Below are positions 8,256-16,245 of a stretch of DNA of 64,000 nt, piece after piece. This DNA is from Massilia forsythiae (GTDB taxonomy: Bacteria; Pseudomonadota; Gammaproteobacteria; Burkholderiales; Burkholderiaceae_D). The position numbers were made by a program, and so were the translations under genes. The stretch spans positions 3,038,001-3,102,000 of the forward strand of contig NZ_CP051685.1 of the NCBI RefSeq assembly GCF_012849555.1, in the 5' to 3' direction. The notes beneath the pieces were generated by a model that worked only from the letters and a program-made list of their open reading frames with translations, was not told the DNA's origin and did not search any database. Each line of letters starts with the position of its first letter. Position 1 is the stretch's first letter.

Positions 8256-8705
8256 ATGAGTTTGTTGATGAGAGTACCGCAGAATCTTGTGCAAGCCATC
8301 CGCGCCTACCGTATCACGGAGCTGCAGAAGGAAGCGGTGCGATTGGGCCATCATTTTCTCTACGCCATGTGCTCGAATGCCCTGACCAAGCAGCAAGTCT
8401 GCGCCCGCATCGGCGAACAGTTTTATTTCTCCAAGCCCTGCAGCAAGAATTTCGATGCGTTGCGTAATTGCCTCACCGACGTCATCGCCGGCGCCGGCCC
8501 CCAGCCCGGGTTCATCGCCGTGCTCGACCAACTGCCGAATACCCAGAAATTCGACAAGGAAGCGCGCGAGACGCTGCTCGACGTGTTCCGCGACGCGGCC
8601 GAGTTCTGGGCGGAGAAAAAGGTGCCGTTCCGGGTGTTTTACTCGTTCGAGGAACCGCAGTCGCCGCAATCGGTGGGCTGGGTGGGCGCGCGACCGTTCG
8701 AGTGA
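8256..8705 (+). CDS. Barstar family protein
   Basis: The 149-residue protein contains a barstar (barnase-inhibitor) domain in its C-terminal two thirds: FYFSKPCSKNFDALRNCLTD, then PGFIAVLDQLPNTQKF and FWAEKKVPFRVFYSF. Barstars bind and neutralise secreted ribonucleases of the barnase type in the cytoplasm. In proteobacteria they also occur without a linked RNase. No barnase-like gene is visible nearby. The N-terminal ~45 residues (LLMRVPQNLVQAIRAYRI) are an extra helical segment. The ribosome binding site GAGG is five bases before the ATG at 8256 and lies inside a four-codon mini-frame whose TGA overlaps this start. Confidence 0.8.
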   Translation: MSLLMRVPQNLVQAIRAYRITELQKEAVRLGHHFLYAMCSNALTKQQVCARIGEQFYFSKPCSKNFDALRNCLTDVIAGAGPQPGFIAVLDQLPNTQKFDKEARETLLDVFRDAAEFWAEKKVPFRVFYSFEEPQSPQSVGWVGARPFE

Positions 8706-8712
8706 CATGCAT

Positions 8713-8740
8713 CGTCGTCCCCACCTGCGCGGGGACGACG
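8713..8740 (+). repeat. REP-like palindrome, copy B
   Basis: CGTCGTCCCC and GGGGACGACG arms around ACCTGCGC. It lies between the barstar gene and purN. Confidence 0.8.
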
Positions 8741-8852
8741 TCTGGAAGTGGTCCCGGCAAACCGGCAAGCGCGATTGCCGGCATGCCCGACCGCCTTTCT
8801 CCCGTCCCTTTCCATTGGTCCACCCCCGCCCCTCGGGTTACAATGCCCGCTT

Positions 8853-9470
8853 ATGAAAAATATCGTGATCCTTATTTCTGGCCGCGGCAGCAACATGGAA
8901 GCCATCGTGCGAGCGCTCGAAGCCGGGCGCTGGCCGGCGCGCGTCGCCGCCGTGATCAGCAATAAGGCCGACGCCAAGGGGCTGGCATTCGCCCGGGCGC
9001 ATGGCATTCCGACCGCGGTGGTGCCCAGCAAAGAATTTGCCACGCGCGACGCCTTCGATGCGGCGCTGCGCCAGGCCGTCGACGGTTACGCACCGGACCT
9101 GGTGGTGCTGGCCGGCTTCATGCGCATCCTGACGGCGCCTTTCGTCGAGCACTATGCCGGGCGCATGCTGAACATCCACCCGTCGCTGCTGCCGCTGTTC
9201 CCGGGCCTGGCCACGCATCGCCAGGCGCTGGCCGCGGGCGTGTCCGAACACGGCGCCACCGTGCACTTCGTCACCGCCGAGCTGGACCACGGTCCGGCGG
9301 TGCTGCAGGCGCGCATCCCGGTGCTGCCCGGCGATACCGAGGACAGCCTGGCGCAGCGCCTGCTGGAACACGAACACATCATTTATCCGCAAGCGGTGCG
9401 CCTGTTCGTCGAAGACCGGCTGCGCATCGAAGGCGGCGCGGTCCGCATCCTCGAGACCGCCGGCGCTTGA
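8853..9470 (+). CDS. purN: Phosphoribosylglycinamide formyltransferase
   Basis: The 205-residue enzyme transfers a formyl group from 10-formyl-tetrahydrofolate to GAR, the third step of de novo purine synthesis, in the cytosol. The phosphate-binding ISGRGSNMEAI sits at the N-terminus. The catalytic Asn and His occur in MLNIHPSLLPLFPGL and the catalytic Asp in TAELDHGPAV. Length and motif order are normal for PurN. ATG at 8853 begins the MKNIVILISG strand; further in-frame sequence upstream is not conserved in character. A TACAAT box (8839-8844) with TTGGTC (8815-8820) may be its promoter. An RNA methyltransferase gene follows 45 bases downstream. Confidence 0.95.
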   Translation: MKNIVILISGRGSNMEAIVRALEAGRWPARVAAVISNKADAKGLAFARAHGIPTAVVPSKEFATRDAFDAALRQAVDGYAPDLVVLAGFMRILTAPFVEHYAGRMLNIHPSLLPLFPGLATHRQALAAGVSEHGATVHFVTAELDHGPAVLQARIPVLPGDTEDSLAQRLLEHEHIIYPQAVRLFVEDRLRIEGGAVRILETAGA

Positions 9471-9515
9471 GCGCGCCCATCCGACACTAATCCATTCAAG
9501 AATCCAAGGAACACC

Positions 9516-10841
9516 ATGAGATTGCCACCCGCGATTCTCGGCAATGCGGAAGAGGTATTGCGCGAGATCCTGCGCTTTACCGCGCCTGCCGACGTCACCC
9601 TGTCGCGCTACTTCAAGGACCATCCGCGCCTGGGCGGACGCGAACGCGGCGCCATCGCCGAGTGCGTATATGCCGTGCTGCGCAACAAGACCTTCTTCAC
9701 CGATTTCGCCGGCGCCGGCGCCACCATGCGCCGCCTGACCCTGCTCGGCATGGCGGAAGCCATCGGCGTCGATTCGTTGGGCGGTTTGTCGGACGACGAA
9801 ACCGCGTTCCTGGCACGCATCAAGGACATCGACCGTTCGCTGCTGCCGCCGAAAAAGCTGGCCAACCTGCCGGACTGGCTGTACGACAAGTTCGTGGCCC
9901 AATATGGCGAGGAAGAGACGCAACAGTTGGCCGCGGTACTGAACACCCCGGCGCCGCTCGACCTGCGCGTGAACTCGCTCAAGGCCGACCGCGACAAGGT
10001 GATCGCCGAGCTGGCCACCGCGCCGATCGTGGCCGAACCGACGCCATACTCGGCGCTCGGCCTGCGCATCCAGAAAAAGCCGGCGCTGCAGAACCTGCCG
10101 CTATTCAAGGAAGGCGCGATCGAAGTCCAGGACGAGGGCAGCCAGGTGCTGGCCCAACTGCTGGGCGCGCGCCGCGGCGAGATGGTGGTCGACTTTTGCG
10201 CCGGCGCCGGCGGCAAGACGCTGGCGATCGGCGCTCTCATGCGCAACACCGGCCGCCTGTATGCCTTCGACGTGTCGGAAAAGCGCTTGACCAAGCTGAA
10301 GCCGCGCATGGCGAGGAGCGGGCTGTCGAACGTGCATCCGGTGGTGATCGCGCACGAGCGTGATGCCAAGGTAAAACGTCTGGCTGGCAAGATCGACCGC
10401 GTGCTGGTCGATGCGCCGTGCTCGGGCATGGGCACGCTGCGCCGCAATCCGGACGTGAAATGGCGCCAGCAGCCGGAAGGCATCGCCGAGATGACGCAAA
10501 AGCAGGCGTCGATCCTGGACGGCGCGGCGCGCCTGGTGAAGTTCGGCGGGCGCCTGGTGTACGCCACCTGCAGCCTGCTGAACGAGGAAAACGACGGCAT
10601 CGTCGAACAGTTCCTGGCGACGCATCCGGACTTCGACCTGGTGCCGATGCACAAGGTGCTGGCCGAGCAGCGCATCGCACTGGAGATGGGCGACACGCTC
10701 AAGATGCTGCCGCACAAGCATGGCACCGATGGCTTCTTCGCCGCGGTGTTCGAGCGCAAATCCGCCCAGGCCGGCACCGCCAAGGCCGATGAACCCGCGG
10801 TCGAAAGCGGCGACGCCGCCGACGCCGACGCCGCCGCCTGA
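9516..10841 (+). CDS. RsmB/NOP-family RNA cytosine-C5 methyltransferase
   Basis: A 441-residue SAM-dependent rRNA m5C methyltransferase. Residues about 1-145 are a divergent NusB-like RNA-binding region. The catalytic domain has motif I VVDFCAGAGGKTLAIG, motif IV VDAPCSGMGTLRRNPD with the release cysteine, and motif VI YATCSLLNEEN with the nucleophilic cysteine. It probably modifies 16S rRNA (RsmB-like, C967), but the exact position cannot be read. The last ~28 residues are an Ala/Asp/Glu-rich low-complexity tail that looks disordered. The GGAAC before ATG 9516 is the likely ribosome binding site. Confidence 0.88.
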   Translation: MRLPPAILGNAEEVLREILRFTAPADVTLSRYFKDHPRLGGRERGAIAECVYAVLRNKTFFTDFAGAGATMRRLTLLGMAEAIGVDSLGGLSDDETAFLARIKDIDRSLLPPKKLANLPDWLYDKFVAQYGEEETQQLAAVLNTPAPLDLRVNSLKADRDKVIAELATAPIVAEPTPYSALGLRIQKKPALQNLPLFKEGAIEVQDEGSQVLAQLLGARRGEMVVDFCAGAGGKTLAIGALMRNTGRLYAFDVSEKRLTKLKPRMARSGLSNVHPVVIAHERDAKVKRLAGKIDRVLVDAPCSGMGTLRRNPDVKWRQQPEGIAEMTQKQASILDGAARLVKFGGRLVYATCSLLNEENDGIVEQFLATHPDFDLVPMHKVLAEQRIALEMGDTLKMLPHKHGTDGFFAAVFERKSAQAGTAKADEPAVESGDAADADAAA

Positions 10842-10900
10842 CAGGCGATCGCGGCCGCCCGTCGCGCGGCCGTTTCTTCATCCAGACATTGAAATAAACG

Positions 10901-12259
10901 ATGCCGCTGACCAGCCTGATCGGAGACTTGATTGACGACATGAGCCGCCCCGGCATGCCATGGCAGCTGGCGGCGGTCGCCGCCTGCATGCTGGTCGGCT
11001 GGCTGGCGGCGCGCCTGGTGCAGGGCTGGTGGTACCGGCGCCAGCGCGGCAATGCCGAGGTGCAGGGTGGCGTCCGCCATACCGGCGTGGAAAGTTTCAC
11101 ACGCGTAATGGCGCCGCTGCTGGTGGTCGGGCTGCTGGCCGCGTCGCGCTATCTGCTGGAAAAGAACCACTTTCATACGAATATCGTGAAAGTGGCGATG
11201 CCGCTGTTCCTGTCGCTGGCCGTGATCCGCCTGGTGTTCTACCTGCTGCGGCGGGTGTTCGGCCGGCGCGGGCAGCTGGGCGAAGCCTTCGTCACCTTCG
11301 AGAAGATCTTCGCGGCCGTGGTGTGGGTGGCGGTGGCGCTGTACATCACCGGCATGTGGCCGGACATCTTCGATTTCCTCGACAGCTACCGGATTCCGAT
11401 CGCGCCCAAGAAGTACGTGACGCTGGCCGACGTGCTGCAGGCGATCGTCTCGGTGGTCGTGCTGCTGATGCTGGCGCTGTGGGCCGGCGCTGCCCTGGAA
11501 GAACGGCTGATGGGGGTGAATGCGCTGCACAGTTCGCTGCGCGTGGCGCTGGCGCGCGTCAGCCGCGCTTTCCTGATCATCGGCGCGGTGCTGCTCAGCC
11601 TGAACCTGGTCGGCATCGATCTGACGGTGTTGTCGGTATTCGGCGGCGCGCTCGGCGTCGGCCTCGGCCTGGGCATGCAGCGCATCGCCAGCAACTACGT
11701 CTCCGGTTTCATCATTTTGATCGAGCGCAGCCTGTCGATCGGCGACATGATTTCGGTGAGCAATTTCACCGGCAAGGTCACCCAGATCAATACCCGCTAC
11801 ACGGTGCTGCAGGGGCTGGACGGCGTGGAAACCGTGCTGCCGAACGAAATGCTGATTTCCGGGCCGGTGCTGAACCAGTCGCTGACCACGCGCCGCGTGC
11901 GCGCGACGACCAAGGTGACGGTGGCCTACGGCTCCGACCTGGACGTGGTGATGCCGCTGCTGGCGGCGCAGGCGGCCGGGGTGGCGCGCGTGCTGGACGA
12001 GCCGGCGCCCGGCTGCTCGCTGTCGCGTTTCGGCAACGACGGCTACGAACTCGACGTCGGCTTCTGGATCGCCGATCCGGAAAACGGGCAGGGCGGCGTG
12101 GCGGCCGAAATCAACAAGCGAATCTATGCGCTGGTACAAGCCGGCACCATCAAACTCGGGTATCCATCGGTTGATACTCGCCTGCTCGACTCCCATATAG
12201 CCTCGGTTGTGGCGCGGATCACGCAATCGGATCCGAATTTATCGCCCCCGGCGAATTGA
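10901..12259 (+). CDS. MscS-family mechanosensitive channel
   Basis: The 452-residue inner-membrane protein has about five hydrophobic helices. The MscS pore helix follows at FGGALGVGLGLGMQRIASNY, rich in Gly/Ala as required for packing. Next come the beta domain (GDMISVSNFTGKVTQINTRY, then VLPNEMLISGPVLNQSLT) and a soluble alpha/beta end. Such channels open under membrane tension to release osmolytes. The N-terminal helices are more numerous than in E. coli MscS (three), so it belongs to the larger YbdG/YnaI-like group. It follows the RNA methyltransferase gene by 59 bases and may be read through. Confidence 0.9.
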   Translation: MPLTSLIGDLIDDMSRPGMPWQLAAVAACMLVGWLAARLVQGWWYRRQRGNAEVQGGVRHTGVESFTRVMAPLLVVGLLAASRYLLEKNHFHTNIVKVAMPLFLSLAVIRLVFYLLRRVFGRRGQLGEAFVTFEKIFAAVVWVAVALYITGMWPDIFDFLDSYRIPIAPKKYVTLADVLQAIVSVVVLLMLALWAGAALEERLMGVNALHSSLRVALARVSRAFLIIGAVLLSLNLVGIDLTVLSVFGGALGVGLGLGMQRIASNYVSGFIILIERSLSIGDMISVSNFTGKVTQINTRYTVLQGLDGVETVLPNEMLISGPVLNQSLTTRRVRATTKVTVAYGSDLDVVMPLLAAQAAGVARVLDEPAPGCSLSRFGNDGYELDVGFWIADPENGQGGVAAEINKRIYALVQAGTIKLGYPSVDTRLLDSHIASVVARITQSDPNLSPPAN

Positions 12260-12394
12260 TTTTCCTCGAGAGTGCCACTTAACACTGGTTGCGCGTAAAA
12301 TGCGGGATCTGTCACGCCCTGTCTTGACAGCCCGCCTCCGATCCCCCTCCCTGGCCCGACGGCACTCCTCGAAGCTTTCCCCTTTGGAGCATTA

Positions 12395-13606
12395 ATGAAT
12401 TTCCTGAGCAACATCTTCCACGCCGTGCTGTCCTTCTTGGATGGCGGCCTGCTGGACTTGTCGGTCTGGCAGGTGGTCGTGTACACGCTGGTCGTGACCC
12501 ACATCACGATCGCCGGCGTCACCATCTACCTGCACCGCCACCAGGCCCACCGCGCGCTGGAACTGCACCCGATCGCCAGCCATTTCTTCCGTTTCTGGCT
12601 GTGGCTGACCACCGGCCAGGTGACCAAGGAATGGGCAGCGGTGCACCGCAAGCACCACGCCAAGTGCGAAACCGTCGACGATCCGCACAGCCCGGTCACC
12701 TACGGCATCAAGAAGGTGCTGCTGGAAGGTGCGGAACTGTACCGCACCGAGACCAAGAACAAGGAAACCCTGGAAAAGTATGGCCACGGTTGCCCGAACG
12801 ACTGGATCGAGAACAAGCTGTACACCAAGTACAGCTGGCTGGGCGTGTCGATGCTGCTGCCGCTGAACGTCATGCTGTTCGGCGTGATCGGCATCACGAT
12901 CTGGGCAGTGCAGATGCTGTGGATCCCGATCACCGCGGCCGGCATCATCAACGGCCTGGGCCACTTCTGGGGCTACCGCAACTACGACTGCAACGATGCC
13001 GCGACCAACCTGATGCCTTGGGGCATCCTGATCGGCGGCGAGGAATTGCACAACAACCACCACACCTTCGCCACCTCGGCCAAGCTGTCCAACAAGTGGT
13101 ACGAGTTCGACATCGGCTGGGCTTACATCCGCACCATGGAAATGATCGGCCTGGCGAAGGTGAAAAAAGTGGCGCCGAAGCCGAAGCTGGCCAAGAACAA
13201 GCTGGAAGCCGACTTCGACACGCTGCAGGCGGTGATCGCCAACCGCTACGACGTGATGGCCAAGTACGCCAAGTCGGTGAAGGCGGCGTTCCGCGAGGAA
13301 GTCGAGCACCTGAAGCACAAGGCCGAGCTGGAAGCGCGCTTCCTCAAGAGCTCGCGCAAGCTGATGCAGCGCGAACCGGCCAAGCTGGCCGCGCCGCAGC
13401 AAGCCCAGCTGACCGAGCTGTTCCAGCACAGCAAGGCGCTGGAAACCATGCACCAGATGCGCGTGGAACTGGGCGCGATCTGGGAACGTTCGCACTCGAC
13501 CCGCGACCAGCTGCTGCACCAGCTGCAGGACTGGTGCGCACGCGCCGAAGCCTCGGGCATCAAGGCGCTGCAGGAGTTCTCGCTGCGCCTGCGCAGCTAC
13601 GCCTGA
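12395..13606 (+). CDS. Acyl-lipid/acyl-CoA fatty-acid desaturase with helical C-terminal extension
   Basis: A 403-residue di-iron membrane desaturase. It has three histidine boxes, HRHQAH (47-52), HRKHH (84-88) and HNNHH (219-223), and hydrophobic pairs between them. It introduces a double bond, probably at delta-9, into membrane acyl chains to hold fluidity at low temperature. Residues about 250-403 are an additional charged, helical domain (coiled-coil-like; SSRKLMQREPAKLAAPQ, then a segment ending SGIKALQEFSLRLRSYA). Its tail resembles the last part of ISL3-type transposases. A promoter-like TAAAAT precedes it. A strong terminator follows. Confidence 0.9.
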   Translation: MNFLSNIFHAVLSFLDGGLLDLSVWQVVVYTLVVTHITIAGVTIYLHRHQAHRALELHPIASHFFRFWLWLTTGQVTKEWAAVHRKHHAKCETVDDPHSPVTYGIKKVLLEGAELYRTETKNKETLEKYGHGCPNDWIENKLYTKYSWLGVSMLLPLNVMLFGVIGITIWAVQMLWIPITAAGIINGLGHFWGYRNYDCNDAATNLMPWGILIGGEELHNNHHTFATSAKLSNKWYEFDIGWAYIRTMEMIGLAKVKKVAPKPKLAKNKLEADFDTLQAVIANRYDVMAKYAKSVKAAFREEVEHLKHKAELEARFLKSSRKLMQREPAKLAAPQQAQLTELFQHSKALETMHQMRVELGAIWERSHSTRDQLLHQLQDWCARAEASGIKALQEFSLRLRSYA

Positions 13607-13654
13607 CCGGATGCCCGGGCGGTGCGCGGCGCCGTCCACGTCGATGCAGTACCG

Positions 13655-13680
13655 AAACGCCCCTGCCCAGGGGCGTTTTT
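13655..13680 (+). terminator. Terminator of the desaturase gene
   Basis: Stem AAACGCCCCT / AGGGGCGTTT with a four-base GCCC loop, followed by a T run. A textbook intrinsic terminator. Confidence 0.85.
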
Positions 13681-13877
13681 CATTGGCGCGGCGCCGGGCA
13701 ATGCGGCAGCGGCCTCATGCGCGGCAGCATAGACGCACCGGTCAACCCCGCGGGAAGGTTGGTGGATCGCAGGCCGCGTGCGGTGTATATTGGCGCCTGA
13801 AACCATGGCGCCATTGTTCGTCGGCTATCCGGCCGAGCGTTTCCGATGGGCCGTGCCGGAGACTGCGGGAGGCAGCA

Positions 13878-14111
13878 ATGAGCGATCGCCAGCGGAGGAA
13901 CGATGTACCGACCTCGAATGCGGTCGCGCGCGGCTTGAACATCCTGGCGGTGCGCGATGCCGACCAGGCCCGGCGCTACATGGCGTACAAGGGCGTGCCG
14001 CAGCACGTGATCGCGCGCGTGCTGGCCGAGCCGCGCCGCTGCCGCCCGCTCACGCCCGAGCAGTTCGTCTCGGAAGCCATCACACCGCTGCATTTCCCGG
14101 ATGCGGGCTGA
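13878..14111 (+). CDS. Small hypothetical protein (77 aa)
   Basis: I do not recognise this protein. The ATG at 13878 has a strong upstream GGGAGG. The product is basic in its N-terminal half (MSDRQRRNDVPTSNAVARGL) and contains ARRYMAYKGVPQHVIARVL, a helical stretch, with a short acidic end. There is no signal peptide or membrane segment, so it should be cytoplasmic. The composition agrees with neighbouring genes. It is convergent with the lipoprotein gene, with six bases between stops. Confidence 0.55.
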   Translation: MSDRQRRNDVPTSNAVARGLNILAVRDADQARRYMAYKGVPQHVIARVLAEPRRCRPLTPEQFVSEAITPLHFPDAG

Positions 14112-14117
14112 GCCGAT

Positions 14118-15227
14118 TCAGCGGCACACCGCGGCGCGCGGCCAGCCGCAGGCGATGAGGGCGCCCACGTCCGGATTGGCGAGATAGCCGAGGTGGGCGG
14201 TGACCGGATGTTCGATCAGGCCGAACCAGGTCGTGTCGTTGGACACCAGCACGTCGGCCACCGCCACATCGGACGCGGCATAACGCGCCGGTAACAATCG
14301 ATAAGACAATAAATCGTTCGGGTCCGTCACGGCGACGACGCTCAGCCGCCGCAAGTCGCCGGAACGTTCGCCGGGCAGGCCGGCCTGGCGCCGGCGCAGG
14401 TCCAGGAAGCGCTGCAGCGTATCCTGTTCCGGCATGGCGCGCGCCACCACGTCCTGCTCGGCCAGCGCCAGGATCGGCAACTGGTTGCCCGCCATGAAGA
14501 TCAGGGCCAGGCGGCGTGCGGCGCGTCGTCCCAGCGCCTGCAGGCGCGGCTGGTTCGATTCGAGCATGCTGGCCAGCGCGTCGAACAGCATCTTGCTGCC
14601 CAGGCTTTCCGCCACCACCACCAGCGGGGCGTCGCTGTCCGGATCGGCATCGATCACCTGCGCCACGATGCCGGCCATGGTGTCGCGGATGGTGTCGCGA
14701 CTGTTGCCTTCGTAGATCAGGACGTCGGCCAGGCAATCGTTCAGCAGCTTGTCCTTCACGACCCCGTTCAGGCACGCCCGCACCGGCCGGCATACGGTAT
14801 CGCCGGCGCAATCGGTCGGGCCGCCGGTATTGTCGTAGGCCAGCTGGCGCTTGAGCGGCGCCGTCAGCGGCGACCACAAGATGCCATGGAAGCGCACCGT
14901 CCCGGCGCCGACGCGGCGCGTGCTGTCGAGCAACTCGACGGCGGCATTGTCGGCGGCCGCCCTCCTGGCCGATTGCAGCGCGGCGCCTGGCGCCTGTGCC
15001 GTGACGGCGCCGGCGATCCGTTCGACGTTGCGGTCGACCCAGGCGGCATCGTGGGTACACATGCCGTGCACCAGGATCAGGTCGACGGGGCGGGCGCCGC
15101 CGCCGGCGGTGAGGGCGGCCAGGCCGGGGAAGGGCGTGCTGTCATGCACCACCACCGGCGGGCGGTAGGGTGTGGCGCAGGCCGCCAGCAGGCAGGGCAG
15201 CAGCACAAGCAGGCGCAGCGTCTTCAT
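14118..15227 (-). CDS. Lipoprotein with alpha/beta-hydrolase-like features
   Basis: A 369-residue exported lipoprotein. The signal peptide MKTLRLLVLLPCLLAACATP ends in lipobox LAAC with Cys17. An oxyanion-type strand, VDLILVHGMCTHDAAW, and a nucleophile elbow, VVVAESLGSK, fit a serine hydrolase of the alpha/beta fold; candidate acid and His residues occur near the C-terminus (LIEHPVTAHLGY). Substrate unknown; esterase or lipase activity is inference. The start at 15227 is supported by GGAGAG upstream and by the signal peptide. It lies alone between a small convergent gene and the ribosomal-protein pair. Confidence 0.68.
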   Translation of the reverse strand: MKTLRLLVLLPCLLAACATPYRPPVVVHDSTPFPGLAALTAGGGARPVDLILVHGMCTHDAAWVDRNVERIAGAVTAQAPGAALQSARRAAADNAAVELLDSTRRVGAGTVRFHGILWSPLTAPLKRQLAYDNTGGPTDCAGDTVCRPVRACLNGVVKDKLLNDCLADVLIYEGNSRDTIRDTMAGIVAQVIDADPDSDAPLVVVAESLGSKMLFDALASMLESNQPRLQALGRRAARRLALIFMAGNQLPILALAEQDVVARAMPEQDTLQRFLDLRRRQAGLPGERSGDLRRLSVVAVTDPNDLLSYRLLPARYAASDVAVADVLVSNDTTWFGLIEHPVTAHLGYLANPDVGALIACGWPRAAVCR

Positions 15228-15344
15228 CGTACTCTCCAGGGCCGGCGTCGGTCCGACTATAGACACACCTGCTGATAAGGAGACGATATAGCGCTACCGG
15301 CTGATGCGTATCAATGGTGAGCGCGGAACTGTGGGAAAAGCCAA

Positions 15345-15378
15345 TAAAAAAAGCCGCGCACTGTCGTGGGCGGCTTTC
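15345..15378 (-). terminator. Terminator of rpmB-rpmG
   Basis: On the minus strand AAAGCCGC pairs with GCGGCTTT and is followed by seven T residues, just after the rpmG stop. Confidence 0.85.
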
Positions 15379-15396
15379 GACTACGAAAGAACAAGA

Positions 15397-15564
15397 TTAC
15401 TTGATCTTGGTTTCTTTGTAGATCACGTGCTTGCGCGCTTTCGGGTCGAATTTGGTGATTTCCATCTTCGCCGGCATGGTGCGCTTGTTCTTGGTCGTGG
15501 TGTAGAAGTGACCGGTACCTGCGGTCGATTCCAGTTTGATCTTGTCGCGGCCAGTTTTTGCCAT
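15397..15564 (-). CDS. rpmG: 50S ribosomal protein L33
   Basis: A 55-residue protein starting [18 protein letters not shown] and ending [11 protein letters not shown], the full L33 length. It binds 23S rRNA near the E site in the large subunit. This copy lacks the paired zinc cysteines (C- form), as in many proteobacteria. It lies 13 bases after rpmB, the standard rpmB-rpmG pair, and is followed by a terminator. Confidence 0.97.
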   Translation of the reverse strand: MAKTGRDKIKLESTAGTGHFYTTTKNKRTMPAKMEITKFDPKARKHVIYKETKIK

Positions 15565-15577
15565 GATAGCTCCCTAG

Positions 15578-15814
15578 TTAGATTTTCTCGCCGCGGGCGC
15601 GCATGTCGGCCAGCACAGCTTCAATGCCGAGCTTGTCGATGACGCGCAGGCCGGCGTTGGAAATACGCAGGGAGACCCAGCGGTTTTCGGATTCAACGAA
15701 GATACGACGATTCTGCAGGTTCGGCAGGAAACGACGTTTGGTTTTGTTGTTGGCGTGGGAGACGTTGTTGCCAACCATCGGGCCCTTGCCAGTAACTTGG
15801 CAAACACGTGCCAT
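15578..15814 (-). CDS. rpmB: 50S ribosomal protein L28
   Basis: A 78-residue protein starting [20 protein letters not shown] and ending DMRARGEKI, the normal L28 length. It is part of the large ribosomal subunit and is cotranscribed with rpmG. AAGGAG six bases before the ATG at 15814 fixes the start; a longer in-frame extension upstream is not L28-like. Confidence 0.97.
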   Translation of the reverse strand: MARVCQVTGKGPMVGNNVSHANNKTKRRFLPNLQNRRIFVESENRWVSLRISNAGLRVIDKLGIEAVLADMRARGEKI

Positions 15815-16245
15815 AGCGCACTCCTTGAGTAAACTTCCACAATTGGAAAAACGAGAGTATAGCGTGAAAACCGTCGCGTAATCAACAACTTGCAGAAAAA
15901 AATTGTTTCTTAAATTATTCAATGAATTTAACAATCGTAAGATTTCGCAATCTGCTGCAGATGTGCTCACTGCGCGGGACCGATGGTTCTTTTGTAAGCT
16001 GCTGTTTACACACGTCTATTCGGTTCGTGATCGACCGACGCGGCGATGCCGGATCGGCGCCATTCGACGTGATGCGGGCGATCTTCTTGTCGACGAAATA
16101 CGTCGGAAAAGGATGGAGCGATCATGCATGTCGTGGGAAGGGCGCCACGATTACCGGTCATGCAGAGAGCATCGGCGTCGGCCTTGCGTCCCTTCAAAGG
16201 CATGCGGCAGCCAGGCGTCAGTGTAGGGACTGATCGCATCGCTCC
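15815..16245. other. Intergenic region, no gene seen
   Basis: This region holds the upstream sequence of rpmB (AT-rich near 15895-15945, probably its promoter) and the leader of the glycosyltransferase gene. I see no RNA gene or repeat. Confidence 0.5.

Noticed and set aside
9608..12226. 872-codon frame antisense to the RNA methyltransferase and MscS genes
   Set aside because: Shadow frame; sense-strand proteins have full family motifs.
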